Positions 31,001 through 44,700 of a stretch of DNA of 64,000 nucleotides are shown here, piece by piece. Numbering within the stretch: the first letter of the stretch is position 1; every line of letters begins with the position of its first letter. This stretch comes from Chrysomallon squamiferum (Eukaryota; Mollusca; Gastropoda; Neomphalida; Peltospiridae): assembly GCA_012295275.1 (NCBI GenBank), contig CM022672.1, positions 16,256,125 to 16,320,124 of the forward strand. Direction: 5' to 3'. Below the pieces are notes generated by a model. That model saw only the letters and a list, made by a program, of their open reading frames with translations. It did no database searches and was not told the DNA's origin. A program made the translations under genes and the position numbers.

Positions 31001-34000
31001 TAAGATTTATTTTTCTGTTCTACAAATTCTAGCAATTTTGTGAATAAGAAATGAATGACAGATCTGGTGATTGGTGATTCATCAATTGTTTAAGAAGCAG
31101 ATTCTCTTTGTGACTATATGAATACATTTTATTAATCTATTCTAAAAATTAATATTTTGCCATTTCCTACATGTTGTTAGTTTTTGATTTTTTATAACAG
31201 TGTATGTTGCTATTGTTCCATAGGTTCACGCAGATTCATTATTGTACCAATCCCTATGTTGTTATTAACCTTCAAATTTGTTAACATCTACATATCAAGG
31301 AATAATCAAACGGGATCATAAATGGTTTAAACAAGTTTTATTTTTCATTTACTCATTTTGACATGTCGGTCAGTCTGTCTGTCTCTCTGAAATGTCCAGT
31401 ATGTTATGTATGTTCACGTAAACACAAGAACAGTCACAAGTGCAGACACACGCTAAAGAAGACTTACTTTATACTCATCCCATTCCATAGGTTCGTGCAT
31501 TCCATCAACTCCAAACTTCTTGTTGTACCCATTAAAATGAAGCTGTATGAGAAGAAAAAAAAAACATTCTGTTGTTATAAACACAACAATAATAAAAAAA
31601 TGAAGATGAATGTGAAATATAATAAAGTTACGTCCAACCAAACTGGCAAAACAAAATTTAAACAACAGTAAAAAAAAAAAATAAAAAATAACATTAAGGT
31701 TGAGTATTTTCAATGGATCCATGTCAGCTGAACAATATGGCTATAAAGAATATTTATTTTATGTATTAAATAGGTACTTGCCTGTTCTAAAAACAATCCA
31801 ACACCAGGAGCTTTAGGAATATCCAGCTAAAAATTGTTTTAAAAAAAAGACAATAAAATAACAAAATATAAAAAAACATTATCAGATGATAAATTTATTT
31901 CAATTTTGTTATTTTTATTGTTATTATTATTTTTTATACTAAATTTGATTAAATTCTATTCTAACAAAAGGATTATGGGATACTTCAAGATGATGAATTT
32001 TCACAACTGTTAAAAATATCAAGTTAGACTCTGGTAAGAAGTTTCTGCCTGGACTTTTTTTCTTGATACATTATATCTTCAATACTGTGAATGTCACGGT
32101 CATCAACTCTAAAGTGATGAGTCTCATGAGATACCAGTGATTAAAACAAAACAGCTGCCATATTACAATTAAAAATGATAATAATTTTTTTTTATGAAAA
32201 ATAAATAAAAATTGATAGCAAGAAAGATGAGGTATACAACTCAATATATTAATACAGAGAGAAACACAAACCCTTTTTGGCTGCCATGAATTTTCAATGA
32301 CTTCCTTACTGCAGTACCCTTTTACAATGGCAGTTGTTAAACCTAAAATTACATTGTATAATGAAATCAGCATTAATCAGTGTCTTAACAAACCTGCTAG
32401 TGAGAGAGCTTGTGGATTTTACATCTGAAGTGTGCATAATTTTCACTCTGTGTAGTCACAAAACTAAACAACAAATATTATTACATATGAATGCAAGAAT
32501 AATTTAAAACTAAACCTAACTAGTACAACTGTATCTTTTCAGAAATGCAACTGAATATTCTTTAATAAATTATTAGTAGTACAATTTACATGGCACTGAA
32601 TAAGAAAAGATTACAAACCCAACAAAGTTTACCTATCATTTTACGAATGTGATGCATCATAAAACTTTGACCTTTCACAGTCAGTGTACTGAACTCAATT
32701 CCATCTCTAACAAACGGCTTACTACACTGTAAGTAAGTAAATAAATAAACAGTTATTGAAAAATTCTGATCGACAAGTAAGGGTTTATAAAACATCAATG
32801 TCATAATGTCACATGAGTTACTGGCAAAGTGTGTACACTGACAACTGTTATTAAATTATATAAAATACAGATTTTATTAGGAACACTTTAATGATTATAA
32901 AAAAATAAAAATAAATATTTGTCAAAAAAGAAGGAAACTGTTATTTTACAATCTGAAAACAAAACAAAACAAAACAACAACAAAAAACACAACACATCTT
33001 CAGTCATACATACTACCAGTGTACCATATAAACAAACTAAAGCATTTCTTTTTCATTTACCATTAATAGAAGTCTGGATTTCTTCTTCGTTTTTTTTATC
33101 CTAGCAATTTTAATACTTTTAGTAAGTAAAATAATTCATTCTTCTTCATATGCTTTAATCAAATAGAACACACAAACTGGTGTTTAAAATGATGACACTA
33201 TATAAAAACTAGTACAGATAACCCTCCATTAAAAGGAGGTGGGTTTGTCTGATAAATAAACAGATTCAAGGTTATTTATGTATTTCCCAGATTTTGTGTG
33301 AAATTTTACAAAATTCAGCAAATAAGGGTCTGTATATTAGAGGGTTGAATATATAATTACGTTCTGTGAATTAATAATTTTATGAGTGTCTGGATATAAA
33401 ATAACTCACCTCAAATGTGATTATGTATCTTTTGGCACTAGGATCATTGGGTTTTCTGTTAAAACATAAAAAAATAGGACAAATTAAAATTTACATTTTT
33501 AATGTGTATTTAATTTGAAAATAATGAGAATACTTATATGACATATGTGCAAAAGAAAAATATTTGTTCTAATCATGAAGTAAAATTGATTTTGTTTAAT
33601 TTTTATTATATTTAATTATTCTTTGTTGTGAAAAATAAAGCTAATTAGTAAAGTAATATACAAAAGGTATAATGTCAGCCAGACATCTGATTAAATATCA
33701 TGTCTCCTAACTATAATTACACTTAACTTGAGATCTATAAAGTAACAAGATCTGCCACTAGCTAGTTCATTCAGATATTGACTAATACTGATTCATTATT
33801 TAATATAATTTTAGTCTTAACAAAGTAATACGTGTAATTAATTGCCACCTCAGCACAAAACTCTATCAGTCATCAGGTAAATAATATAAAGATGTTGATT
33901 AAATAGTAAAGAATATATTAAAAACACGTAATTAAACTTACACCCCTGATGTGTAGTTGTGAAAGTTGTGTGTCCCCTGAAACATGGCAAGGATTTCACC

Positions 34001-37000
34001 CACCTGTTTAATTGTGTCATCTAATAAAAGTAAATTAAAAATTTAAATTAAAAAAACATAAATAAAAAGAAAGAAACCATTTATTAAATATCAAACTAAA
34101 TATCAAATATATGAAATCTTTGTGTTGCAAAAAGAAAAAGAAATGAATGGTGGGAGATGTCATAAGACTTACTGTTAACAGCAAGTGATCTTTTATTCCC
34201 TCTTAACCCCCACCCTCCTATCAGACTGTTGTTCAGTGCCAAAGGGTAATTGGTAGAATGGGAAACAGCCAGTTTAGTACAGTGCTGAACCCTAAATCCA
34301 CTGTGAATCAGGGCAATGCTCTAACATTGTTTGCCCTGAGAGAAAGAATGTAAATAATGTACCGAAAAGAAGAGAAAGACAAGGGAGAAGAATGACAAAA
34401 ATTGAAGAAAACCCAAAAAAAAAAAAGAAAAAAAAAAGAAGAAAAATCTTACCATCAACTCTGTATGCTTCTGTGACAAACTGAAATGAAATGAAAGAAA
34501 AGTCTGTTAAATCATATCAACATATACTGGTATGTTATTATAAACCATAAAGTCAGTTCTAGGTTTTTAATTTAATAACACACGTATAATGAAAATCACA
34601 CTGGCTTTTTTTTGTGTGTTCTTGATATTATCAATTAAAGGCATAGATAAATAAATAAAAATAATAATAATAATAATAATAAAAAAATAATAATAATAGT
34701 AATTCTACTAATACTACTACTAATAATTAAAAATAAATATTTATCATACACAACCTATAGCAGTAAATAAATAAATTCATGTGTGCATGCATGAATAGCA
34801 AAATAGCTAAATAATTAAATATATATAAATTCTGTTGTATTTACCTTTTCGAATGGAGCAAAGGAGTAGGTAGGTAACATGTAGGTGTAAGTTCTGTGAC
34901 TACAGTGATGCTGACTATCAAACCCTCTGGTACCTCGTTTGTAAGCTGCAATAATTACAAAATGAATTTAAATTAGAAAAACAACGAAAAAACCATTTTA
35001 ACAATTTTGTTTTATGATATACTGGTCATGATTTTCGTTTTTACTGTAACATGCAGTGAGTGCTTTAGGGTCATAGCATATTCAGTTATAGCAGAATCTC
35101 TGCTTTGCTGCATAATGCCAGCTTCCACGTGTTTCTGGATTATTACAGTGGTTCGTATCAATAATTTCTGACACAAATATCTTTTATCTAACTGTGATAT
35201 ATGATTCAAAATGCGTTAGGTTCAAGAACATATAGGTCCTTGGTCTGTAATTCAAAATATTTTTGAAGAATACACTATTAAAGTAGGGTTGGGCTTGCAG
35301 AATGAAAAAAGAAGAAGATAAAATGATGATAATATTAATACATTACTTACCAAACACTCTAATCTGTGGAGGAAGATGTTTGTTGATTTCCTGGGGGATG
35401 TTTTCTTTGTTCAGTAACATGTAAACACAAAAAAACACACAACATTAATATACAGCTACATATTTGCACTACATAAAATAACCTACAGACACTTAATAAC
35501 GGGACATAAGACTGATTGTGGAATATGACTGATGATTTCTAAATTTTGAAAATGTGTTTGGTTACTGAAATTCTTTTACTGCGATGCATAACCATGATAA
35601 CATCAATACTCTGGTATATACAACTATTATAATTTTACTATGTCATGCTTAATTAATCATTTACTGGTATTTCAGTGAAACATCAAACAACTATGTTACA
35701 TCGCATATAATTAATTATAAGATAATTTTTCTACTTATCTTCAGAGAGATGACATTTCCAGCAGCAGACACCCCTTTGTCAGTTCTGGATGCCCTGTTGA
35801 ATGACATCTAACATAGAAATGTATAATAAAGAATTTATTTTCAGTAAACATGAACTATACAAATAAATGAAGGAAATGTTTAGTTTAGCCTTTAGGTATG
35901 AAATATACAAATTAATGAAAGAAAATCTAATGATATATGTATAGTTTAGCTGTCAAATGTAACCAATCATTATTATTTCTATTCATAAAAAAAAAAGCAA
36001 TCATGTATTGTACTTTACTTCTATTATTTACTATTTACTTTAATTTTTGTTTACACAGTTTAGAATGTCTGTTCACCTGTCTCCATCAATTTTTTATTTT
36101 TTATATTTTAGAACTAAAGTATTTTAATATGTATCACTGTAGATATTACTAAACAACCATAACTTACTTTATTCATTAATCATCATATGACAGAAAAAAA
36201 AAAAAAAAAAAAAAAATTTAATTTTGAACTGTTAAATCAGTGAAAAATCTTGGTTTTATTAAAATAAAACTAGGCTAGCAAAAAAAAAAAATACATAGCC
36301 TGACCTTCTGAGGCATATCTGCATGTTCCTTTGGAATCAGTTCTGTTTTTAACAAAGCTTGGATTAACTCTTCTTCTATTGTGGGAAAACCAGGATTCCT
36401 GTAATAAAATACCATTTATTTTATTAATTTAATACAAACTGAAGCTATTATAGACTAATTATAATATAGAATAAATACTTTATAAATTTAATAATGGTAG
36501 TTACAATAATAATAAAACTTAAAAATGTTCTCTTTGTTTATTTTTAGGAAACCCCCAAAACAACAAGTTGAATAACAATACCAATAATAATAATCTGATA
36601 ATGATAATTAGAAAAGTTCACTCATTTCCATATCAAAAATAAGTATTCTTTTCAGATACATTTTATTTAACAAAACTGAATTTACAACAAAAAAGAAAAC
36701 AATAGTTTAAAAAATATAAAAATAAAATAATAATAAACAGAATTAACCCAAAACCCACCAAATGTTTGTTTTTTTAGCACTTATAATTAAGTAGACGTAT
36801 TTTTTTTTTTCACCTTTGAATCCCATAATACCCTTCTCCACAGTACGCCAGAAGTAAGGCAACTTTCCTCTTCCTGTCCAGACGTCCTGACATGGGGGGA
36901 GTGACCTGAAAACAACAGCAGAGTTCTCTATGATATTATTATATCAGCTCCTCAACAATGCACAAGCCATCTTTTGTTAGAAATATAAACAAGAATATTA

Positions 37001-38108
37001 TATCCTTATGAGAGATTTGCCATATGCAGAAATATCAAAACCCTGTTACAGTTATATTTTATTAAAGTTATTTAAGTAAAAGTAAAAACATACATCACGT
37101 TTGGCTTTCTTTTTGGCTGGTTCACCATCACTGTCACCCTGAAAGAAAACAAGGAAAAGCTCCCTGAATATCATCACTGGGTGCAAACAAAAATTGTGAT
37201 TGTTGTGGTTTGTTCATTTGTCCAGTTTTCATTTTATTTATTTAATTACTGCTCATTATATTTATTTCAAAATGTTAATTTTATTAATACTACTTTCAGG
37301 AATAACTAGTTATAAATCAGACCTTAAATTGTCAAACTTGCACTTGTATGACATTTTGCAAAAATTGAATGAATATTTATTGACCAAAGTATTGATGAAG
37401 TTTTATAATAGTTGTTATTAGGCATCAAATAAATTATTTTATAATATGTCTGAGAAAAAACACCACAAAAAAAAAAAAAACACCTGCTGGTGGTATTACA
37501 TTATGGGTTATTCTTACTGAATGACCAAAAAAAGGAACTTTTTTATATATCTTTCTATGGATAGGAAAATGCAGATAATGAGTGTTGATATACTAGCTGA
37601 AGCAGTAGACAAGATAAAGGGTAAAATTATCAAAAATTTTAAGTCTGTGAGATAGTTTTAATTCTTAAAAGATCTTGATTTATAGTTCATTTAAAATTTT
37701 AATTTTACAAAGGTGAAACATTTAAAATGTATTAAATATGGAACATATATTTTTAATATTTAAAACATTGTTACTTGTATGATATAGTTTTCATTCTAAT
37801 AAAATTAAAATTTAGTTTGGGAATACATAAATTATGTTTTTAAGACTGTGGAATAGTGTGTGCTTTCTTCTTTTATTAATAGCTGAAATATATTTTAATT
37901 TTTAAAAGGCTGTGGGAGAAAAATCTGGTTTTATATTTTAAAGAACATGTGATACAGATTTAATATTTTACAGGATGTGAAGTACTTTTTTAAAAAGAGA
38001 TCGAAAAACAAATGTATTACTTACTTTCAGTGCTGCTGGCAAAGCTTCTGCCACACTTTCCATTTTCTTAACTATTCTAGAAATCTGTACAAAAATTCGT
38101 CTCAACAT
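28058..38108 (-). CDS. PUS1: PUS1, tRNA pseudouridine synthase (17 exons)
   Basis: TruA-family enzyme that isomerises uridine to pseudouridine in tRNA and other RNAs. Exons: 38025-38108, 37094-37138, 36814-36905, 36305-36398, 35739-35807, 35351-35420, 34845-34945, 34453-34480 (28-nt microexon), 33942-34020, 33410-33455, 32633-32726, 32272-32342, 31782-31826, 31468-31542, 30789-30859, 30208-30325, 28058-28576. All phases close to 566 aa plus TGA. The N-terminus [15 protein letters not shown] is basic and amphipathic, like a mitochondrial presequence; an internal Met16 could start a nuclear form, and KKKAKR may be a nuclear signal. The catalytic Asp115 is in [10 protein letters not shown]. Other signatures are [32 protein letters not shown], and [12 protein letters not shown]. 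The core resembles human PUS1 to about residue 394. The 172-residue Ser/Glu/Asp-rich tail with internal repeats is unusual. Satellite DNA begins about 640 bp upstream of the start. Confidence 0.95.
28103..28369 (-). repeat. coding 22-23-residue repeats in the PUS1 C-terminal tail
   Basis: Within the last PUS1 exon, units beginning [33 protein letters not shown] and the decayed [11 protein letters not shown] start at protein residues about 464, 487, 509 and 531. The DNA shows the same 66-69-bp period, so this is a recent in-frame tandem expansion. Confidence 0.9.
30326..30788 (-). other. U12-type (minor spliceosome) GT-AG intron in PUS1
   Basis: On the minus strand the donor is AT|GTATCCTTTGA, matching the U12 consensus RTATCCTTT. 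TTCTTTAAC (plus coordinates 30335-30343) sits about 10 nt before the acceptor GACTCAG, where a U12 branch site (TTCCTTAAC-like) is expected. Splicing here joins SEKEEKI to MLRWLGTLQ in frame. Confidence 0.92.
31543..31781 (-). other. GC-AG intron in PUS1
   Basis: The minus-strand exon ends GAACAG and the intron starts GCAAGTACC; the acceptor is CATACAG before CTTCATTTTAATGGG. The product reads [19 protein letters not shown], matching PUS1 proteins. No GT donor in the neighbourhood preserves the reading. Confidence 0.88.
35421..35738 (-). other. AT-AC intron in PUS1
   Basis: The minus-strand exon ends CTGAAG, the intron starts ATAAGTAG and ends GTGTTTAC before ATGTTACTG. It joins VISLK to [17 protein letters not shown] in frame, with the same length as human PUS1 within one residue. 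The donor resembles the U2-type AT-AC class (ATAAGT), not U12 ATATCC. A TATTAAT branch-like motif lies about 25 nt before the end. A weaker GT-AG alternative (ATAA|GTAG to ACAAAG|AAAAC) is also in frame but removes four residues. Confidence 0.8.
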
Positions 38109-38745
38109 TAATTATGGAATGAAAAAAAGATCACGCGACGGCCTGAAAGGAAAAGAAGAAGAAGAAAAAAACAAACTTACTTACTGTTATCACAGCCAGA
38201 AAAATTTAATTATCATTATTATGGATTTCTTAAAATATATTATGTGGATTTCATTTGTCTGATTTTAATTAATAATTTTCTAATTTATTTATTTATTTAT
38301 TTATTTTGTTTGAATTCTTTATTTAAAATAACAAACAAACAAATATGAAGTAAAAGTCCAGTATTCCTGCTACTGGTTAATTTACCTTATTAGAAAGTGC
38401 CTTTCAGACAAACAGGTTTTCTAGTTAGAGAAAAATAACACGTGTGCTGCTCATACTTTCATACGCAGAATGGGCGCAGCCATTTTCTTTCTTCTTTTTA
38501 TTTTCTTAGCAAGTGTGACGCTCCATCTTTTTAAAACGCATAAACGGCATAATGAGAAAGAAAAACTATCGATATATGTAGACATTATAGAGAGATAAAT
38601 GGATGAATAGATAGGCAGTTATATAAATAAATATCAAACAGACATTTAAGTCAGATAAGCAAACAAACAGATAGAGAACAGATTACGATAGTTATCCCCC
38701 TACTTCTCAGTGGTTATTCGTCAGGTTCAGCAGCATTTTAAACGA
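38109..38745 (-). promoter_or_regulatory. PUS1 upstream region
   Basis: 637 bp between the PUS1 start codon and the satellite array. It is AT-rich, with a (TTTA)n tract at about 38284-38308 and a slightly more GC-rich patch near 38440-38540 that is the best promoter candidate. No other gene is seen. Confidence 0.4.
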
Positions 38746-41700
38746 TCAGTGTGCAGCACCTTATTTTGAAAATTTGCTCGTTTTTTTTTTTCAAAAAATT
38801 TGTTGCAGCACCTTTGGAAAATGTTGGAAACGATTTTGCCACACTCGCCCCCGACGCGCGCACCTTTGCACACGTTGAAATATTTTTCCCGACAGGACGG
38901 AATAGTAGTGCCACACGGATTTTCAACTTTTGAAAATCGATTTTTTTCAAGTTTCGTTGAAAATGCTAGGGGTACCTTTTTCAAAGTGCAATAACTTTTT
39001 CTGTGCACGTGGGAAAAATCGGGCGCACATACCCAAAAGTGGGGCAAGGGTTGCCCTACACGGGTGAAAAGTGCCGCACGCCGCACCCAAGGGGAACAAC
39101 TCGTTTCCGACACGTGCACAAAAAACGCACATATTTTTGAAAATTTGCTCGTTTTTTTTCAAACGCATTTTCTAAAGGTGCAGCACCTTTGGAAAATGTT
39201 GGAAACGATTTTGCCACATCTCGCCCCGACGGCGCGCACCTTTTGCACACGTTGAAATATTTTTCCCGACAGGACGGAATAGTGCCACACGGATTTTCAA
39301 CTTTTGAAAATCGAATTTTTTCAAGTTTCGTTGAAAATGCTAGGGGTACCTTTTTCAAAGTGCAATAATTTTTTCTGTGCACGTGGGAAAAATCGGGCGC
39401 ACATACCCAAAAGTGGGGCAAGGGTTGCCCTACACGGGTGAAAAGTGCCGCACGCCGCACCCAAGGGGAACAACTCGTTTCCGACACGTGCACAAAAAAC
39501 GCACATATTTTTGAAAATTTGCTCGTTTTTTTTTCAAACGCATTTTCTAAAGGTGCAGCACCTTTGGAAAATGTTGGAAACGATTTTGCCACACTCGCCC
39601 CGACGGCGCGCACCTTTTGCACACGTTGAAATATTTTTCCCGACAGGACGGAATAGTGCCACACGGATTTTCAACTTTTGAAAATCGAATTTTTTCAAGT
39701 TTCGTTGAAAATGCTAGGGGTACCTTTTTCAAAGTGCAATAACTTTTTCTGTGCACGTGGGAAAAATCGGGCGCACATACCCAAAAGTGGGGCAAGGGTT
39801 GCCCTACACGGGTGAAAAGTGCCGCACGCCGCACCCAAGGGGAACAACTCGTTTCCGACACGTGCACAAAAAACGCACATATTTTTGAAAATTTGCTCGT
39901 TTTTTTTCAAACGCATTTTCTAAAGGTGCAGCACCTTTGGAAAATGTTGGAAACGATTTTGCCACACTCGCCCCGACGGCGCGCACCTTTTGCACACGTT
40001 GAAATATTTTTCCCGACAGGACGGAATAGTGCCACACGGATTTTCAACTTTTGAAAATCGAATTTTTTCAAGTTTCGTTGAAAATGCTAGGGGTACCTTT
40101 TTCAAAGTGCAATAACTTTTTCTGTGCGCGTGGGAAAAATCGGGCGCACATACCCAAAAGTGGGGCAAGGGTTGCCCTACACGGGTGAAAAGTGCCGCAC
40201 GCCGCACCCAAGGGGAACAACTCGTTTCCGACACGTGCACAAAAAAACGCACATATTTTTGAAAATTTGCTCGTTTTTTTTTCAAACGCATTTTCTAAAG
40301 GTGCAGCACCTTTGGAAAATGTTGGAAACGATTTTGCCACACTCGCCCCGACGGCGCGCACCTTTTGCACACGTTGAAATATTTTTCCCGACAGGACGGA
40401 ATAGTGCCACACGGATTTTCAACTTTTGAAAATCGATTTTTTTCAAGTTTCGTTGAAAATGCTAGGGGTACCTTTTTCAAAGTGCAATAACTTTTTTCTG
40501 TGTGCGTGGGAAAAATCGGGCGCACATACCCAAAAAAGTGGGGCAAGGGTTGCCCTACACGGGTGAAAAGTGCCGCACGCCGCACCCAAGGGGAACAACT
40601 CGTTTCCGACACGTGCACAAAAAACGCACATATTTTTGAAAATTTGCTCGTTTTTTTTTCAAACGCATTTTCTAAAGGTGCAGCACCTTTGGAAAATGTT
40701 GGAAACGATTTTGCCACACTCGCCCCGACGGCGCGCACCTTTTGCACACGTTGAAATATTTTTCCCGACAGGACGGAATAGTGCCACACGGATTTTCAAC
40801 TTTTGAAAATCGAATTTTTTCAAGTTTCGTTGAAAATGCTAGGGGTACCTTTTCAAAGTGCAACTTTTTTTTTCTGTGCGTGGGAAAATCGGGCGCACAT
40901 ACCAAAAAAGTGGGGCAAAGGGTTGCCCTACACGGGTGAAAAAGTGCCGCCGCCGCACCCAAGGGGAACAACTCGTTTCCGACACGTGCACAAAAAACGC
41001 ACATATTTTTGAAAATTTGCTCTTTTTTTTTTCAAACGCATTTTCTAAAGGTGCAGCACCTTTGGAAAATGTTGGAAACGATTTTGCCACACTCGCCCCG
41101 ACGCGCGCACCTTTTTTGCACACGTTGAAATATTTTTCCCGACAGGACGGAATAGTGCCACACGGATTTTCAACTTTTGAAAATCGAATTTTTTCAAGTT
41201 TCGTTGAAAATGCTAGGGTACCTTATTCAAAGTGCAATAACTTTTTCTGTGCACGTGGGAAAAATCGGGCGCACATACCCAAAAGTGGGGCAAGGGTTGC
41301 CCTACACGGGTGAAAAGTGCCGCACGCCGCACCCAAGGGGAACAACTCGTTTCCGACACGTGCACAAAAAACGCACATATTTTTGAAAATTTGCTCTTTT
41401 TTTTTTCAAACGCATTTTCTAAAGGTGCAGCACCTTTGGAAAATGTTGAGGCTCGATTTTTGCCACCCCCCGCCCGACGGCGCGCACCTTTTGCACACGT
41501 TGAAATATTTTTTTTCCCGACAGGACGGAATAGTGCCACACGGATTTTCAACTTTTGAAAATCGAATTTTTTCAAGTTTCGTTGAAAATGCTAGGGGTAC
41601 CTTTTCAAAGTGCAATAACTTTTTTTTCTGTGTGCGTGGGAAAAATCGGGCGCACATACCCAAAAGTGGGGCAAGGGTTGCCCTACACGGGTGAAAAGTG

Positions 41701-44700
41701 CCGCACGCCGCACCCAAGGGGAACAACTCGTTTCCGACACGTGCACAAAAAACGCACATATTTTTGAAAATTTGCTCGTTTTTTTTCAAACGCATTTTCT
41801 AAAGGTGCAGCACCTTTGGAAAATGTTGGAAACGATTTTGCCACACTCGCCCCGACGGCGCGCACCTTTTGCACACGTTGAAATATTTTTCCCGACAGGA
41901 CGGAATAGTGCCACACGGATTTTCAACTTTTGAAAATCGAATTTTTTCAAGTTTCGTTGAAAATGCTAGGGGTACCTTTTTCAAAGTGCAATAACTTTTT
42001 CTGTGCGCGTGGGAAAAATCGGGCGCACATACCCAAAAGTGGGGCAAGGGTTGCCCTACACGGGTGAAAAGTGCCGCCGCCCACCAAAGGGGAACAACTC
42101 GTTTCCGACACGTGCACAAAAACGCACATATTTTGAAAAAAATTTGCTCGTTTTTTTTTTTTTCAAACGCATTTTCTAAAGGTGCAGCACCTTTGGAAAA
42201 TGTTGGAAACTCATTTGCCACACTCGCCCCGACGGCGCGCACCTTTTGCACACGTTGAAATATTTTTCCCGACAGGACGGAATAGTGCCACACGGATTTT
42301 CAACTTTTGAAAATCGACTTTTTTCAAGTTTCGTTGAAAATGCTAGGGGTACCTTTTTCAAAGTGCAATAACTTTTTCTGTGCGCGTGGGAAAAATCGGG
42401 CGCACATACCCAAAAGTGGGGCAAGGGTTGCCCTACACGGGTGAAAAGTGCCGCACGCCGCACCAAAGGGGAACAACTCGTTTCCGACACGTGCACAAAA
42501 AACGCACATATTTTTGAAAATTTGCTCGTTTTTTTTCAAACGCATTTTCTAAAGGTGCAGCACCTTTGGAAAATGTTGGAAACGATTTTGCCACACTCGC
42601 CCCGACGGCGCGCACCTTTTGCACACGTTGAAATATTTTTCCCGACAGGACGGAATAGTGCCACACGGATTTTCAACTTTTGAAAATCGAATTTTTTCAA
42701 GTTTCGTTGAAAATGCTAGGGGTACCTTTTTCAAAGTGCAAACTTTTTTTCTGTGCGCGTGGGAAAAATCGGGCGCACATACCAAAAAGTGGGGCAAAGG
42801 GTTGCCCTACACGGGTGAAAAGTGCCGCACGCCGCACCCAAGGGGAACAACTCGTTTCCGACACGTGCACAAAAAAAACGCACATATTTTTGAAAATTTG
42901 CTCGTTTTTTTTTTTTTTCAAACGCATTTTCTAAAGGTGCAGCACCTTTGGAAAATGTTGGAAACGATTTTGCCACACTCGCCCCGACGGCGCGCACCTT
43001 TTGCACACGTTGAAATATTTTTCCCGACAGGACGGAATAGTGCCACACGGATTTTCAACTTTTGAAAATCGAATTTTTTCAAGTTTCGTTGAAAATGCTA
43101 GGGGTACCTTTTTCAAAGTGCAACTTTTTTCTGTGCGCGTGGGAAAAATCGGGCGCACATACCCAAAAGTGGGGCAAGGGTTGCCCTACACGGGTGAAAA
43201 GTGCCGCACGCCGCACCCAAGGGGAACAACTCGTTTCCGACACGTGCACAAAAAACGCACATATTTTTGAAAATTTGCTCGTTTTTTTTTCAAACGCATT
43301 TTCTAAAGGTGCAGCACCTTTGGAAAATGTTGGAAACCATTTTGCCACACTCGCCCCGACGGCGCGCACCTTTTGCACACGTTGAAATATTTTTCCCGAC
43401 AGGACGGAATAGTGCCACACGGATTTTCAACTTTTGAAAATCATTTTTTTTTTTTTTTTTTTGAAAATCGAATTTTTCAAGTTTCGTTGAAAATGCTAGG
43501 GGTACCTTATTCAAAGTGCAATAACTTTTTTTTCTGTGTGCGTGGGAAAAATCGGGCGCACATACCCAAAAAAAGTGGGGCAAGGGTTGCCCTACACGGG
43601 TGAAAAGTGCCGCACGCCCCCAAAGGGGAACAACTCGTTTCCGACACGTGCACAAAAAACGCACATATTTTTGAAAATTTGCTCTTTTTTTTTTCAAACG
43701 CATTTTCTAAAGGTGCAGCACCTTTGGAAAATGTTGAAAACCATTTTGCCACACTCGCCCCGACGGCGCGCACCTTTTGCACACGTTGAAATATTTTTCC
43801 CGACAGGACGGAATAGTGCCACACGGATTTTCAACTTTTGAAAATCGAATTTTTTCAAGTTTCGTTGAAAATGCTAGGGGTACCTTTTTCAAAGTGCAAT
43901 AACTTTTTCTGTGCACGTGGGAAAAATCGGGCGCACATACCCAAAAGTGGGGCAAGGGTTGCCCTACACGGGTGAAAAGTGCCGCACGCCGCACCCAAGG
44001 GGAACAACTCGTTTCCGACACGTGCACAAAAAACGCACATATTTTTGAAAATTTGCTCGTTTTTTTTTCAAACGCATTTTCTAAAGGTGCAGCACCTTTG
44101 GAAAATGTTGGAAACGATTTTGCCCACACTCGCCCCGACGGCGCGCACCTTTTGCACACGTTGAAATATTTTTCCCGACAGGACGGAATAGTGCCACACG
44201 GATTTTCAACTTTTGAAAATCGAATTTTTTCAAGTTTCGTTGAAAATGCTAGGGGTACCTTTTTCAAAGTGCAATAACTTTTTTTCTGTGTGCGTGGGAA
44301 AAATCGGGGCACATACCAAAAAAAGTGGGGCAAGGGTTGCCCTACACGGGTGAAAAGTGCCGCACGCCCCACCCAAGGGGAACAACTCGTTTCCGACACG
44401 TGCACAAAAAACGCACATATTTTTGAAAATTTGCTCGTTTTTTTTTCAAACGCATTTTCTAAAGGTGCAGCACCTTTGGAAAATGTTGGAAACGATTTTG
44501 CCACACTCGCCCCGACGGCGCGCACCTTTTGCACACGTTGAAATATTTTTCCCGACAGGACGGAATAGTGCCACACGGATTTTCAACTTTTGAAAATCGA
44601 ATTTTTTCAAGTTTCGTTGAAAATGCTAGGGGTACCTTTTCAAAGTGCAATAACTTTTTCTGTGCACGTGGGAAAAATCGGGCGCACATACCCAAAAGTG

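Noticed and set aside
34170-34345. SINE-like or tRNA-like patch in a PUS1 intron (GTAATTGGTAGAATGG, GTTTAGTACAGTGC)
   Set aside because: It is less AT-rich than its surroundings, but no convincing box A/box B pair or cloverleaf could be drawn.
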